Below, piece after piece: positions 36,994 to 47,443 of a DNA stretch of 64,000 nt; position 1 is the stretch's first letter; the number at the start of each line of letters is the position of its first letter. The notes under the pieces were generated by a model. It was not told the origin of the DNA. It did not search any database and saw nothing but the letters and a program-made list of their open reading frames with translations. The stretch is from Thalassotalea piscium (GTDB lineage Bacteria > Pseudomonadota > Gammaproteobacteria > Enterobacterales > Alteromonadaceae), in NCBI RefSeq assembly GCF_030295935.1, contig NZ_AP027362.1, forward strand, positions 1,550,001-1,614,000. The letters are read 5' to 3'. The position numbers and the translations under genes are program-made.

Positions 36994-38015
36994 GCAGGCT
37001 TGAGTGACTGTTCGATCACTACACACCTATTTCTGCCAAGTTTTTTAGCCTGATACATAGCCCTATCAGCCTTATCAAATAGGCTTTCCCAGCTTTCCTT
37101 TTCATTAAGTTCAGCAATGCCCAAAGAAACGGATATTGTAGGAAGGTAAGTATTGGTATGTTTCTGAAGAAGCTTAAGTTTTTCAACAGAAGCTCTAATT
37201 TTTTCTGCAAGCAGCTCTGCAACTTTGGTTGGTTTGTTATTCATTACAATAATAAACTCTTCACCACCAAGCCTTGCGGCGATGTCATCTGCAGTGATTG
37301 ATTTTTTAATAATACTAGCAATTAATTGAATAACTTTATCGCCCACTGTATGACCAAATCCATCATTAATTTGTTTAAAATGATCAATATCAATCATGAT
37401 AGTTGAATGTGTTTTAGATAAGTCAAAAGATTGCAGTTTAGACTGACATCCACGGCGATTAAGTAAACCTGTTAAAATATCTTCGGCAGCTTGATCCCTT
37501 GACTCATTTAACTGAGTGCGTAATAAGTTTACTTCAGCATAGGTATGCGTGAGTTCATCAGTTAGAGATTTTCGCTGGCTTTGTGAATTACTAATTAAGT
37601 TTATAATAAAACTTATTAAACTTTTTAGAGGCTTATGTTGTGTAAACTGGTTTAGTGCTTTATTAACTTTTCTTAAATTGAAAGCTATTTCTTTTTCATT
37701 AACAATTTGAGCGTCAATTTTTTTGAGTGTTTTAGTCAGTGTTTTTTCAAAAGGGGAGAGAATAAACGTTTCAATATTTTGTGCTGCACAGATATGTTCG
37801 TTGAATAAACATTCAATAAACACATTGTCTATTTGTCCATTATTGTTTAGCTTCTTTTCGATAGCAGACTTTAGATCCGTACTATCATTACTTACATAAT
37901 GGTAGGTTACTGCATAATTAATAGGGTTAGGTATTAAGTCGTGATTAGCCATAAAAGCTAATGCTCTATCACTCAATAACTGTGCTTCTTTATAATTATT
38001 ATTTGTTGTATACAC
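36990..38015 (-). CDS. GGDEF diguanylate cyclase
   Basis: The C-terminal ~165 residues form a GGDEF domain that makes c-di-GMP from two GTP: DILTGLLNRRG (179-189), DIDHFKQINDGFGH and the active loop GGEEF (250-254). The inhibitory I-site is replaced by TADD (241-244) instead of RxxD, so product inhibition is probably weak. The N-terminal ~150 residues are helical, with no recognised sensor and no membrane helix, so the protein is likely cytoplasmic. A c-di-GMP riboswitch lies elsewhere in the window (61811-61912). Confidence 0.92.
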   Translation of the reverse strand: MYTTNNNYKEAQLLSDRALAFMANHDLIPNPINYAVTYHYVSNDSTDLKSAIEKKLNNNGQIDNVFIECLFNEHICAAQNIETFILSPFEKTLTKTLKKIDAQIVNEKEIAFNLRKVNKALNQFTQHKPLKSLISFIINLISNSQSQRKSLTDELTHTYAEVNLLRTQLNESRDQAAEDILTGLLNRRGCQSKLQSFDLSKTHSTIMIDIDHFKQINDGFGHTVGDKVIQLIASIIKKSITADDIAARLGGEEFIIVMNNKPTKVAELLAEKIRASVEKLKLLQKHTNTYLPTISVSLGIAELNEKESWESLFDKADRAMYQAKKLGRNRCVVIEQSLKPA

Positions 38016-38301
38016 GGATATAACCTTGCTAACTATATATCAAATAACACTGTGCAATGTGTAAGAGCATTAATGTACCTTTTTTGATAGTTCAATTACA
38101 GTTAAATTTGAACTAATGTCCATAAAATTATTGATAAAACAGACTATCATAAACCTACGATAGAAAAAATTAACGTTATCCGGTGTTGTTACACCCATTT
38201 ATCAAGTGATTTATAGCAGAATCGGGCCAACCTATTTATTATTTTAATTAAAAGGTGCTATTGTTAGTTTCATCTAAACTAGGGTAATCATGTGAAAGAC
38301 T

Positions 38302-38769
38302 ATGGCTAATACAATTAAAATAAATGATAAAACATTTGAAATAGACGTACCTGATGACATGCCACTATTGTGGTTTTTAAGAGATCGCTTGGAATATACT
38401 GGCACTAAGTTTGGTTGCGGCGCTGGCCTGTGTGGTGCATGTACTGTTCACATTGACGGGCTAGCCATGCGTTCTTGTGTTTTACCTATAAGTAGTCTCG
38501 CAGGGAAGTCAATAACCACAATAGAAGGATTGTCTGAGAATGGTGATCATCCGTTACAAAAAGCGTGGTTAGATAACAACGTACCACAGTGTGGTTATTG
38601 TCAAGCTGGACAAATTATGAATGCTGCGAGTTTACTCTCTAGTAACCCTAAACCTAGCGATGAAGAAATAGATTCTGCTATGCAGGGGAATATTTGTCGT
38701 TGTGGTACCTATCAACGAATTAAAAAAGCGATTAAGTCGGTTGCTTATGACTTAGCGAAGGAGGTTTAA
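38302..38769 (+). CDS. iorA: [2Fe-2S] subunit of molybdenum hydroxylase (IorA-like)
   Basis: This small iron-sulfur subunit belongs to the xanthine-oxidase family. The plant-type ferredoxin site [15 protein letters not shown] (about 39-53) and the second cluster site [10 protein letters not shown] with [15 protein letters not shown] (near 100-145) are both complete. It feeds electrons from the Mo-pterin subunit encoded 1 bp downstream. The 155-aa length and pairing resemble isoquinoline 1-oxidoreductase. The real substrate cannot be read from the sequence. Confidence 0.88.
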   Translation: MANTIKINDKTFEIDVPDDMPLLWFLRDRLEYTGTKFGCGAGLCGACTVHIDGLAMRSCVLPISSLAGKSITTIEGLSENGDHPLQKAWLDNNVPQCGYCQAGQIMNAASLLSSNPKPSDEEIDSAMQGNICRCGTYQRIKKAIKSVAYDLAKEV

Positions 38770-38770
38770 G

Positions 38771-41005
38771 ATGAATCCTCATGTACTCGAAGCAATGTCG
38801 TATGCAAACGATAAACAGGCCTCAAAAAAACTTGAAACACTGAACAGCCAGAGCAGACGAAGTTTTTTGAAAGTTGCATCAATGGCAACTGGCGGTTTAG
38901 TTATTGGTGTTAGTTTACCGTCACTCGGCAAAAGTGATAATTCAGTAGGAGAAAGTGACTTTAATCCTAATGCTTATATTCATTTATTTGAAAATGGTGA
39001 TCTTGTTTTATATTGTGGTCGTTGTGAAATGGGGCAGGGGATAAGTACTGCGTTACCTGGCGCTGTCGCTGACGAAATGGAAGCCGATTGGTCATACGTT
39101 ACTGTTAAGCAAGGCGAGGGGAATAAAGAAAAATATGGTCCTCAAGCAACAGGTGGCTCTGCAAGTATTCGTGTAATGTTAGAGCCAATGCGTAAAGCTG
39201 GGGCTACTGCAAAAATGATGTTGATTGCGGCGGGCGCTAAAGTTTGGAAAACCTCTATTGACAATTGTTATGCTGAAAATCACTTTGTAATCAATAAAGT
39301 CAATGGTCAAACCCTTTCCTATGGAGAGCTAGCTACTTTAGCAGCAAATAGTGCTGTTCCTGAAAATCCTCAACTTAAAACTAAAGAGCAGTTTAAATAT
39401 ATAGGAAAGGCTCTTGATCGTCATGATCAAGGTATGGTGGTGGTTGGACAAAGAACCTATGGCGTTGATACTAAATTGCCAGGGTTAAAATATGCCGCTA
39501 TTGTGCATTGCCCTGTGCTAGGAGGTACATTAAAAAGTGTTGATAAAACAGCTGCATTAGCATTCAAAGGTGTTTCACATGTGGTTGAAATAGAACGTTT
39601 GAACGTTCCTTTTGGCTCGGTTGGTGGTGTAGCAGTTGTTGCTGATAACACTTGGACAGCACAGCAAGCTGCTAAGAAGTTAGTAATTGAATGGGACAGC
39701 GGGCCAAATAACGTTTACAACACTAAGAGTTATAAAGAACAATTAGTCGCTAATGTTAAAAAACCTGCGGAATTAGTGCTTGAAAGGGGCAATTTAGCCA
39801 GTGCCTTTGACAATGCTTCCCAGAAAATATCAGCGACTTATACTGGCGGACATTTATGCCATGCCCCTATTGAACCAAATGCAAGTGTTGTTTGGGTTCA
39901 AAAAGACAGTTGTGAAGTGTGGGCTTCGACGCAAAGCCCTGAAGACATTCAAAAAGTATTAGCTGGTTTTTTAAATAGAGATGCTAAAGAAATTAAAGTG
40001 AATGTGATGATGGCTGGCGGCGCGTTTGGCCGTAAATTTAAATGTGACTATGTGCATGAAGCTGCAGCAATATCACAAGCGGTAAATGCACCAGTTCAAT
40101 TAATTTGGTCGCGCGAAGAAGACATGCGAACGGGTTATTATCATTCAATAAATGCCCAACATATTGAGGCGTCGTTAGACAAAGACGGTAATGTGACGGG
40201 GTGGTTACACCGAGCCGCTTTCCCTGCGATAGCGTCTTTATTTGATCCTAGTTTAGATCGAGCGCCAGCCAATAGCTTAGGTGATGTTAATAATCACCCT
40301 TTTGGTATAAAAAACTTTAGAAGTGAAACTGGGGAGGCACCTGCACACACCAGAATAGGGTGGTATCGTGCTGTTTATGCTATCTTCTATGGTTTTGCCT
40401 TTGGCACATTCATTGATGAACTTGCACATAAAGCGGGTAAGGACTCATTACGCTTTTTAAATCAAGTATATGATGCAAATAAAAATCCAGAGCAGCAAGA
40501 GCAAGTACAACGTTCAAAAGCCGTATTAGCACTTGCAGCTGAAAAATCAGGGTATGGTAAAGAGCTACCTAAAGGTGAAGCTATAGGTCTTGCTATACAT
40601 CATAGCTTTCAAAGTTATGTTGCTATGGCAGTTCATGTGAAAGTTGATAAAGATAATATTAAAGTACTGAATGTTGATTGTGCAATTGACTGTGGTCAAG
40701 TGTTAAATACCGACGGTGCAACAGCTCAAATGGAGGGGGCGGTCGTTATGGGAATGTCGTTATCGCTTTATACTGAAATAACCTTCAAAGATGGTGCGGT
40801 AGTTAATTCAAACTTTCATGATTACCCTGTGCTACGTATTAACGAAATGCCTAATGTAAATGTACATATTATTGATTCTGATAAAAAAGCCACCGGTTTG
40901 GGCGAGCCAGGAGTTGCTCCTTTTGCACCCGCATTAAGTAATGCGATATTCGCTGCTAGCGGCAAACGTTACCGTGATTTACCAATGAAACCAATGTCTG
41001 TATAA
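38771..41005 (+). CDS. iorB: Molybdopterin-binding subunit of molybdenum hydroxylase (IorB-like)
   Basis: This is the large catalytic subunit of a xanthine-oxidase-family hydroxylase, probably acting on an aldehyde or N-heterocycle. A Tat signal, SRRSFLKVASMATGGLVIG (about 28-46), points to export as a folded complex to the periplasm. Mo-pterin blocks include GRCEMGQGISTALPGAVADEM, GGAFGRKFK and, at the end, GLGEPGVAPFAPALSNAI with the catalytic Glu. The length is 744 aa. ATG 38771 follows the iorA stop by 1 bp; a terminator follows the stop. Confidence 0.88.
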   Translation: MNPHVLEAMSYANDKQASKKLETLNSQSRRSFLKVASMATGGLVIGVSLPSLGKSDNSVGESDFNPNAYIHLFENGDLVLYCGRCEMGQGISTALPGAVADEMEADWSYVTVKQGEGNKEKYGPQATGGSASIRVMLEPMRKAGATAKMMLIAAGAKVWKTSIDNCYAENHFVINKVNGQTLSYGELATLAANSAVPENPQLKTKEQFKYIGKALDRHDQGMVVVGQRTYGVDTKLPGLKYAAIVHCPVLGGTLKSVDKTAALAFKGVSHVVEIERLNVPFGSVGGVAVVADNTWTAQQAAKKLVIEWDSGPNNVYNTKSYKEQLVANVKKPAELVLERGNLASAFDNASQKISATYTGGHLCHAPIEPNASVVWVQKDSCEVWASTQSPEDIQKVLAGFLNRDAKEIKVNVMMAGGAFGRKFKCDYVHEAAAISQAVNAPVQLIWSREEDMRTGYYHSINAQHIEASLDKDGNVTGWLHRAAFPAIASLFDPSLDRAPANSLGDVNNHPFGIKNFRSETGEAPAHTRIGWYRAVYAIFYGFAFGTFIDELAHKAGKDSLRFLNQVYDANKNPEQQEQVQRSKAVLALAAEKSGYGKELPKGEAIGLAIHHSFQSYVAMAVHVKVDKDNIKVLNVDCAIDCGQVLNTDGATAQMEGAVVMGMSLSLYTEITFKDGAVVNSNFHDYPVLRINEMPNVNVHIIDSDKKATGLGEPGVAPFAPALSNAIFAASGKRYRDLPMKPMSV

Positions 41006-41046
41006 GCACTCGGGCTTCTTGAGCTTCGTGGTTAACCTTTCGAGAT

Positions 41047-41083
41047 AAAAGCCAAGGTATTGTATATGCTTTGGCTTTTTATT
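41047..41083 (+). terminator. Rho-independent terminator after iorB
   Basis: The stem aaaagccaa/ttggctttt has an imperfect loop and is followed by a T-rich tract, about 45 bp after the stop. Confidence 0.8.
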
Positions 41084-41111
41084 AGGGCCTGATTTTTGGG
41101 TTAATATAATT

Positions 41112-41278
41112 ATGCCAATCTCACTAACTATGTGATCACTTGTACTGGCTAAAACAATCAACTACTACGTTATTTATTTTATAATTGCCCTGAAAAACTA
41201 GTTATAAAAATAAATGCCTTGTATTTGACTGGTTTCACTGCGTATAAAATAGATCACTTAATTAATGAAACTAAAGAT
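41112..41278. repeat. Palindromic repeat family B, copy 2
   Basis: It is closely similar to 32438-32599 over its length, including the central aacaatcaactactacg block and gcgtataaaatagatcactt near the right end. The right terminal bases are decayed (ctaaagat instead of ctggtat). It lies between iorB and the lytic transglycosylase gene, and nothing else is visible in that 356-bp gap apart from the iorB terminator. Confidence 0.7.
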
Positions 41279-41361
41279 TAATTAGTGGTTTATAAAATCG
41301 GTTGTGTTACTTTTATACGCTTAACGTATTCAGTCACTGGTAATAAAGGACCTTTTAATTA

Positions 41362-42600
41362 ATGCAGTACTTTCATTTTCCTTCCGTTAATATACGATCC
41401 ATTTCACAAATTATTAAAGCTTCTCTTATTTCGCTTGGTATTTTATCCTTAAATGTTTCGGCTAGTAACTTTGAACAATGTCAAGTTAGCTTCAAAGAGT
41501 CAGCTAGCGAATTAGGGTATTCAGATTATATAACTAACGATGTTATCAATGCCTTATCGCCTATTAAACGCGTAAAACAGTTAGATAATAATCAGGCTGA
41601 ATTTAGTGAGACTTTTGCTGAATATATTAATAAACGAGTGACAGATTATCGCGTAAGAGAAGGTAAGAAGAAGCTCAATCAACATAAAGAATTACTAAAG
41701 GAATTAACGAAAAAATACGGCATACCCGCGCAGTATTTGGTGGCATTTTGGGGGTTAGAGACAAATTATGGTGGTTATAAAGGTAAAATATCAGTATTAA
41801 ATGCTATTGCTACTTTAGCTTGTGATAAAAGACGTAGCCGCTACTTTACTGGTGAACTCTTTAAACTTTTCGACTTAATTGATAGTAAAAGAGTTGCGGT
41901 AGAGCAACTAAAAGGCTCTTGGGCTGGGGCAATGGGGCATATGCAATTTATGCCTACAGCATTAAAAGCCTATGGTTTAGACGGAGATAATGATGGTCGT
42001 GTTGATGTATGGGAAAGCGAAGCGGATGCGTTAACATCGGCTGCAAATTATCTACATCAAATTGGTTGGCACACCAACCAGCGCTGGGGTAGAGAGGTAA
42101 AATTACCAGAAAACTTTGATTATACACAAGTAGAGCAAGACAAATTTTATCCATTAAATAATTTTAAAAACTTAGGTATCACAACTGTTTATCAACAACC
42201 ACTTGCTAACTATAAAATCAATGCCGAACTCTTTTTACCTGCCGGGCATCATGGACCTGCCTTTTTAGTTTATCCTAACTTTAAAGTGATTATGAAGTGG
42301 AACCTTTCTAAAAACTATGCCACGGCGGTAGGCTTACTGTCTGATCGTTTAGTTGGCGCAAAAAAACAAACGTATGACCCTTTAGATAAAAAGCAACGAT
42401 ATACACGGGAACAGCTAAAGTTATTGCAAGCTAAATTACAATCTTTAGGCTATAAAACAGGCAAACCTGATGGCATTTTAGGCCCTAATAGCCGAAAGGC
42501 GATACGTTCATTTCAACTAGCTAATCAGTTAGTTGCTGATGCTTATCCAAGTCTTGCGGTGTTCAATGCGGTTGAATTAGATAAAACAGCGATTAATTAG
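41362..42600 (+). CDS. Lytic murein transglycosylase (MltB family)
   Basis: This enzyme cleaves peptidoglycan glycan strands to 1,6-anhydro products. An N-terminal signal peptide (about 15-33, ending VSAS) is present. The SLT-like domain (about 35-330) has the catalytic Glu in GLETNYGGYKG and the family block GSWAGAMGHMQFMPTALKAYGLDGDNDGRVD. The C-terminus is a peptidoglycan-binding domain (LLQAKLQSLGYKTGKPDGILG, about 345-400). There is no lipobox, so it is likely periplasmic and soluble rather than a lipoprotein like E. coli MltB. Confidence 0.92.
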   Translation: MQYFHFPSVNIRSISQIIKASLISLGILSLNVSASNFEQCQVSFKESASELGYSDYITNDVINALSPIKRVKQLDNNQAEFSETFAEYINKRVTDYRVREGKKKLNQHKELLKELTKKYGIPAQYLVAFWGLETNYGGYKGKISVLNAIATLACDKRRSRYFTGELFKLFDLIDSKRVAVEQLKGSWAGAMGHMQFMPTALKAYGLDGDNDGRVDVWESEADALTSAANYLHQIGWHTNQRWGREVKLPENFDYTQVEQDKFYPLNNFKNLGITTVYQQPLANYKINAELFLPAGHHGPAFLVYPNFKVIMKWNLSKNYATAVGLLSDRLVGAKKQTYDPLDKKQRYTREQLKLLQAKLQSLGYKTGKPDGILGPNSRKAIRSFQLANQLVADAYPSLAVFNAVELDKTAIN

Positions 42601-42780
42601 CACGATTATATACCGTATTTTAACGATAAAGTAATTGAGCTAATGTGGTTTTGTCCTATGCTAGCAGTTAATTCAATAAAAAAGATAAATACTCGAGCTT
42701 TGTTGCTATTCGCCACTAATAACTGTTGTTATAATGCTAACCAATTGACTGTTAATTTTATACTTTTAGAGGTTCTGTAG

Positions 42781-44451
42781 ATGTCGGAAGCTGAAAACCG
42801 TCCTACCAATTTTATTCGCCAAATTATCGATGCTGATCTGGAAAGTGGTAAACATACCAATGTACAGACACGTTTTCCGCCAGAGCCTAATGGTTATTTA
42901 CATATTGGCCATGCAAAATCTATTTGCTTAAATTTTGGTATAGCACAAGATTATAATGGTTTATGTAACTTACGTTTTGACGACACTAACCCTGAAAAAG
43001 AAGATATTGACTACGTAAACTCCATTCAAGCGGATGTTAAGTGGTTAGGCTTTGAGTGGGCAGGTGATGTACATTATTCGTCAGGCTATTTTGACCAGCT
43101 TCATGGTTTTGCTGTTGAGCTTATAGAAAAAGGCTTAGCTTACGTGTGCTTTTTAAATGCAGAGCAAGCAAAAGAATATCGTGGCACACTCAAAGCGCCA
43201 GGTAAAAACAGCCCTTATCGTGAAACAAGCATTGCTGAAAATATCACACTGTTTGAAAAAATGAGAAATGGCGAGTTTAAAGAAGGTGAATGCACCTTAC
43301 GCGCAAAAATTGATATGAGTTCAAGTTTTATGTGTATGCGTGATCCTGTGATATACCGCGTTAAATTTGCTCACCATCACCAAACTGGCGATAAGTGGTG
43401 TATTTATCCGATGTATGACTTCACTCACTGTATTTCTGATGCGCTTGAAAAGATTACACACTCGTTATGTACGCTAGAATTTCAAGATAACCGCCGTTTA
43501 TATGACTGGGTAATTGATAATATTACTATTGATGCTCGTCCTCGTCAGTATGAATTTTCACGCTTAAACTTGGAATATACGGTAATGAGTAAGCGTAAAT
43601 TAAACTTGTTGGTAGAAGAAAAGTTAGTTAGTGGTTGGGACGACCCACGTATGCCTACAATTGCAGCATTTCGACGACGTGGTTATACGCCAGCGTCATT
43701 AAGAGAGTTTGCTAAGCGTATCGGTGTGACAAAAATGGATAATACCGTTGAAATGGGTGTACTTGAAGCATGTATTCGAGAAGACTTAAATGACAATGCG
43801 CCGCGTGCAATGGCAGTACTTGATCCTATTAAATTAGTTATTGAAAACTACCCTAATAATAGTGAGGAAGAGCTGACTGTAAAAAATCACCCAAGTGATG
43901 AAAGCCAAGGCACTCGTATTGTACCTTTTGCTAAAGAAATATACATTGAAGCGGAAGACTTTAGAGAAGAAGCTAACAAAAAATATAAGCGTTTAGTGTT
44001 AGATAAAGCTGTGCGTTTACGTGGCGCGTATGTTGTTACGGCAACGCGTTGCGATAAAGACGAAGCTGGTAATGTTACTACTGTCTATTGTCACTATGAT
44101 CCAGATACTTTAGGTAAAAATCCGTCTGACGGCACTAAGCCTAAAGGTGTTATTCATTGGGTAAGTGCGCAACATGCAGTTGATGCAACAGTGCGTTTAT
44201 ATGATCGATTATTTACAGTACCAAACCCTGGCGCAGCTGAAGATTTTCAAGCAGTAATGAACCCAGAGTCACTTATTGTTATTACCAACGCCAAAGTTGA
44301 GCCTTACTTGATTAATGCCCAAGCTGAACAGGCATTTCAATTTGAACGCCAAGGCTACTTTTGCTTAGATAATAAAGAGGCAAGCGAAGGTAACTTAGTG
44401 TTTAATCGTACGGTTGGTTTACGAGATACTTGGGCTAAAATTGGCGATTAG
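42781..44451 (+). CDS. glnS: Glutaminyl-tRNA synthetase
   Basis: This class I aminoacyl-tRNA synthetase charges tRNA-Gln. The HIGH motif is in [12 protein letters not shown] (near residue 41) and the KMSKS-like motif is VMSKRKL. The C-terminal anticodon-binding beta-barrels are complete and end [13 protein letters not shown]. The length of 556 aa is normal. A GAGG Shine-Dalgarno lies near the ATG. A strong terminator follows. Confidence 0.98.
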   Translation: MSEAENRPTNFIRQIIDADLESGKHTNVQTRFPPEPNGYLHIGHAKSICLNFGIAQDYNGLCNLRFDDTNPEKEDIDYVNSIQADVKWLGFEWAGDVHYSSGYFDQLHGFAVELIEKGLAYVCFLNAEQAKEYRGTLKAPGKNSPYRETSIAENITLFEKMRNGEFKEGECTLRAKIDMSSSFMCMRDPVIYRVKFAHHHQTGDKWCIYPMYDFTHCISDALEKITHSLCTLEFQDNRRLYDWVIDNITIDARPRQYEFSRLNLEYTVMSKRKLNLLVEEKLVSGWDDPRMPTIAAFRRRGYTPASLREFAKRIGVTKMDNTVEMGVLEACIREDLNDNAPRAMAVLDPIKLVIENYPNNSEEELTVKNHPSDESQGTRIVPFAKEIYIEAEDFREEANKKYKRLVLDKAVRLRGAYVVTATRCDKDEAGNVTTVYCHYDPDTLGKNPSDGTKPKGVIHWVSAQHAVDATVRLYDRLFTVPNPGAAEDFQAVMNPESLIVITNAKVEPYLINAQAEQAFQFERQGYFCLDNKEASEGNLVFNRTVGLRDTWAKIGD

Positions 44452-44471
44452 TGCTAAAGTTTAGCCACAGT

Positions 44472-44505
44472 TAAACCGTTTATTTTAAGAATAAACGGTT
44501 TTATT
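44472..44505 (+). terminator. Rho-independent terminator after glnS
   Basis: A 12-bp stem aaaccgtttatt/aataaacggttt is followed by TTATTATT. Confidence 0.85.
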
Positions 44506-44618
44506 ATTGCTAGAGTATTGATTAGGGTGAAGGTCATATTTGGTGTGTTCTTGCTTTTTTGCTAGTGCCGGTATACGCTAAATTAACGTTAGTTGTTACT
44601 CATTCTCAGAAGGATATT

Positions 44619-44792
44619 ATGAATACTTTATATAGATGGTTAATTATTGCCGCTTTATTTATTGCAGCACTTGTTTCGTATAGCTACGGAATTACCGAAG
44701 GCGTATTTCTATTTGTAATTGCTGGCTTTGTTTTTGAATTAACATTTTGGTTTTCAATTTTTGGTAAGAAAAAAACACAAAAACGAACATAA
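44619..44792 (+). CDS. Small membrane protein
   Basis: This 57-aa protein has two hydrophobic helices (about 7-25 and 29-49) and a Lys/Arg-rich C-terminus (GKKKTQKR). The ATG at 44619 has AGAAGGA 5 bp upstream, which rules out the in-frame start 60 bp earlier. The function is unknown. Confidence 0.7.
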   Translation: MNTLYRWLIIAALFIAALVSYSYGITEGVFLFVIAGFVFELTFWFSIFGKKKTQKRT

Positions 44793-44930
44793 TGCACATT
44801 CTGAACTGTTAAAACCGGTTTGCACTTAGTATTGAATGGCTCTGTTAATGCTGATTAATTGTTCCATTTTATAAGTGAAAGCGATAAAATTACAACTATA
44901 AAAACCATACCGACACTTAAGGAAAAGTTA

Positions 44931-45503
44931 ATGAAATATCTATTACCCTTCATTTTAATAATTTGCTTTACGCAAACAGCGTTTGCACAAGAGCCTTTAA
45001 CCAAAGCGCTAGTTGAACAATATTTTAGAGCCACTAAAGATTTTCAACAATTAAAAACAACACATCCAGAACTTGCTAATAAAATGGATAACCTTACCTT
45101 AATGGATAAAAACCAGTTTTTATCAACAATGAAAGGTCTTTCATTTTATCCAGAAATTAATCGTGTAATAAAAGCAGCTGGCATTAAAGATTTAGAACAA
45201 GTGTATGACCTTAGTTTGCGCCTTATTGGCGGCTTAATGTCTATGAATATTGAGCAAATGCCTGAAATGGCTAACATTGATGAACTAATAGCAGCCAAGC
45301 AAAAAGTAGCTGAAAAAATGAAAAGCTCGAATACACCAGCAGAGGCACGCGATCAAATGTTACAAATGATGGAAACACAAACAAACAACATGATGAAAAT
45401 GGTGAATTTAAGTAAAAATGCTTCAGCTGAAGATAAAAAATTTGTTAAAGATAATGCTGATTGGATCATGAAAAACATGCCACAAGATTTAGACGAACAC
45501 TAA
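44931..45503 (+). CDS. Hypothetical exported protein
   Basis: This 190-aa protein has a signal peptide (about 1-20, cleaved after TAFA). The mature part is helical, Met-rich and charged (MLQMMETQTNNMMKMVNL). No family is recognised with confidence; the helical pattern resembles DUF2059-type periplasmic proteins. AAGGAAAAG just before ATG 44931 sets the start. A terminator follows, so it is a single-gene unit. Confidence 0.75.
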   Translation: MKYLLPFILIICFTQTAFAQEPLTKALVEQYFRATKDFQQLKTTHPELANKMDNLTLMDKNQFLSTMKGLSFYPEINRVIKAAGIKDLEQVYDLSLRLIGGLMSMNIEQMPEMANIDELIAAKQKVAEKMKSSNTPAEARDQMLQMMETQTNNMMKMVNLSKNASAEDKKFVKDNADWIMKNMPQDLDEH

Positions 45504-45548
45504 ATTTTTATAGTGTAATAGTTGGAAAAGTAATTAAACAAATCAAAA

Positions 45549-45587
45549 TAGGGCTAAATCCTGATTGGAGTTAGCCCTATTTTTTTA
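45549..45587 (+). terminator. Rho-independent terminator
   Basis: The stem atagggctaa/ttagccctat is followed by TTTTTTT, after the exported protein gene. Confidence 0.88.
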
Positions 45588-45696
45588 ACGCCTAAAAACG
45601 CCAATAACTGTATAGCTAAATAAATGACTCAATTGTAGATAGGTTTTATTTAACCTTTAGTTATACTATTGCTTAGTATTACTGTTGGCCAACAAT

Positions 45697-46587
45697 GTGA
45701 AAATCACCTTAAAAAAATTCATTCCATTTCTCTTTGTTATATTGTGGAGCACCGGCTTTATTGGTGCTAAATATGGCCTGCCTTATGCTGGTACCGGCGA
45801 CTTTTTAAGTATTCGTACTGTCGGTAATATATTAATCTTTATCCTATTATTACTTTTATTAAAACAGCCAAAACTAAGCTTAAAACAAGTTTTACATTCC
45901 ATGGTAACTGGTGTTCTCATTCATGGTGCATATTTAGGTGGCGTATTTGCTGCTATCGAACATGGAATACCTGCCGGCGTGACAGCAATCATTGTTGGTT
46001 TGCAACCACTGTTAACGGCTTTTATTGCAATGTATTTATTCAAAGAGCTATTAAGTCGAACTCAATGGCTTGCACTTGCCATTGGTGTATTGGGTATAGC
46101 TTTAGTGGTATCAAGCCAGGTTGACTTATCAAAAGTAAGTGTGGGTGCGTTGATTTATGCATTTATTGCTTTACTGGGAATAACTGTTGGCACCTTATAT
46201 CAAAAAAAATTCTGTCAGCACCAACCATTATTACCTTCAGTATTATGGCAATATATCGCCAGTTTAGCGGTGTTTTTACCTTTAGCTTATGTACAAGCGG
46301 CCCCACAAGTTAGTTGGCAGCCTGAATTTATTTATACTTTACTTTGGTTAGTGATTGCTTTGTCGGCGGTGTCTATTTTATTACTTTTATATATGATTGA
46401 GCATGGAGCCGCGTCGAAGGTAGCTAGCTACTTTTATTTAGTGCCACCAGCTACAGCATTTCAAGCTTGGTTATTGTTTGATGAAAGGTTATCACTCGTT
46501 AGCATTATCGGGATGATAATATGCGTTGCGAGTGTTTATGTTATTACACATAAAACAAATAAATTGAATATAGGCTCTAAACCCTAG
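45697..46587 (+). CDS. DMT superfamily (EamA) transporter
   Basis: This ~297-aa protein has ten predicted hydrophobic helices and two EamA repeats (about 5-140 and 150-290). FIPFLFVILWSTGFIGAKYGLPY is the typical start of the first repeat. These carriers export amino acids or metabolites; the substrate is unknown. GTG 45697 is chosen; a TTG four codons upstream is the alternative, and neither has a clear Shine-Dalgarno. It is convergent with trpA, with 28 bp between stops. Confidence 0.85.
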   Translation: MKITLKKFIPFLFVILWSTGFIGAKYGLPYAGTGDFLSIRTVGNILIFILLLLLLKQPKLSLKQVLHSMVTGVLIHGAYLGGVFAAIEHGIPAGVTAIIVGLQPLLTAFIAMYLFKELLSRTQWLALAIGVLGIALVVSSQVDLSKVSVGALIYAFIALLGITVGTLYQKKFCQHQPLLPSVLWQYIASLAVFLPLAYVQAAPQVSWQPEFIYTLLWLVIALSAVSILLLLYMIEHGAASKVASYFYLVPPATAFQAWLLFDERLSLVSIIGMIICVASVYVITHKTNKLNIGSKP

Positions 46588-46615
46588 TATTTAGAGCCTC
46601 GGGATCTAGCGGTTA

Positions 46616-47443
46616 CTAAGCTGTTGCTGCTTTCATCGATTGAATAAACTCACGTAAACTCGAAAGCATTGTCTGGTTATCAGCTAAATTAGCTTCAATA
46701 ATTTTAACTACTGCCGAACCGCTAATAGCACCAGCTGCACCGGCGTTAATTGCCTCTTTCACTTGTTCTGGAGCTGATATACCAAACCCTATAACGGCAG
46801 GTGGTGCATTGTTGGCCTTTAGTGTTGCCACCAAATGGTCGGCTGGCGTTGTGGCTTTGGTTTCTGTGCCAGTAACACCCGCGCGACTTAACACATAAGT
46901 ATAGCCCTTGCTGAAATTAGCAACGTTAATTAAGGTTGTCTCACTACCATTTGGCGGTGCAATAAATATTGGTGCAATACCACTTTTTAATGCTGCGGCT
47001 CTAAAAGGCTCGCTTTCTCTAATCGGCAAATCAGCAATAAGAATAGAATCTACACCAGCATTTGCCATATCTTGATAAAAATTTTCAATGCCACGGGCAA
47101 AAACAAGGTTACCGTAGAGTAATAGTCCAATAGGTATATTAGGTGCATATTCTCGAATTTCTTTTAATATACTGATACATGTATCAGTATTTATTCCTGA
47201 CGATAACGCACGTATTGCAGCTTGTTGAATAGTTACGCCATCGGCGCTCGGATCTGAAAATGGAATGCCTAGCTCTAGCGCATCTGCACCAGCATCAATT
47301 AAGGTTTTTATGATCGCTATTGATTGCTCTGCATTTGGGTCGCCAATCATAACAAAAGGAATAAATGCACCTTCGTTTTTGGCGGCTAAATTAGCAAAAC
47401 ATTGCTGGTATCTGTAACCTATGGCTGAATGTTTTTGGCTCAT
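46616..47443 (-). CDS. trpA: Tryptophan synthase alpha chain
   Basis: TrpA cleaves indole-3-glycerol phosphate to indole, which is channelled to TrpB. The catalytic Glu lies in [19 protein letters not shown] (near 50-68) and the catalytic Asp in [12 protein letters not shown]. The phosphate-binding GFGIS is near 215. The length is 275 aa. It is the last gene of the operon; its first base is shared with the trpB end. Confidence 0.97.
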   Translation of the reverse strand: MSQKHSAIGYRYQQCFANLAAKNEGAFIPFVMIGDPNAEQSIAIIKTLIDAGADALELGIPFSDPSADGVTIQQAAIRALSSGINTDTCISILKEIREYAPNIPIGLLLYGNLVFARGIENFYQDMANAGVDSILIADLPIRESEPFRAAALKSGIAPIFIAPPNGSETTLINVANFSKGYTYVLSRAGVTGTETKATTPADHLVATLKANNAPPAVIGFGISAPEQVKEAINAGAAGAISGSAVVKIIEANLADNQTMLSSLREFIQSMKAATA

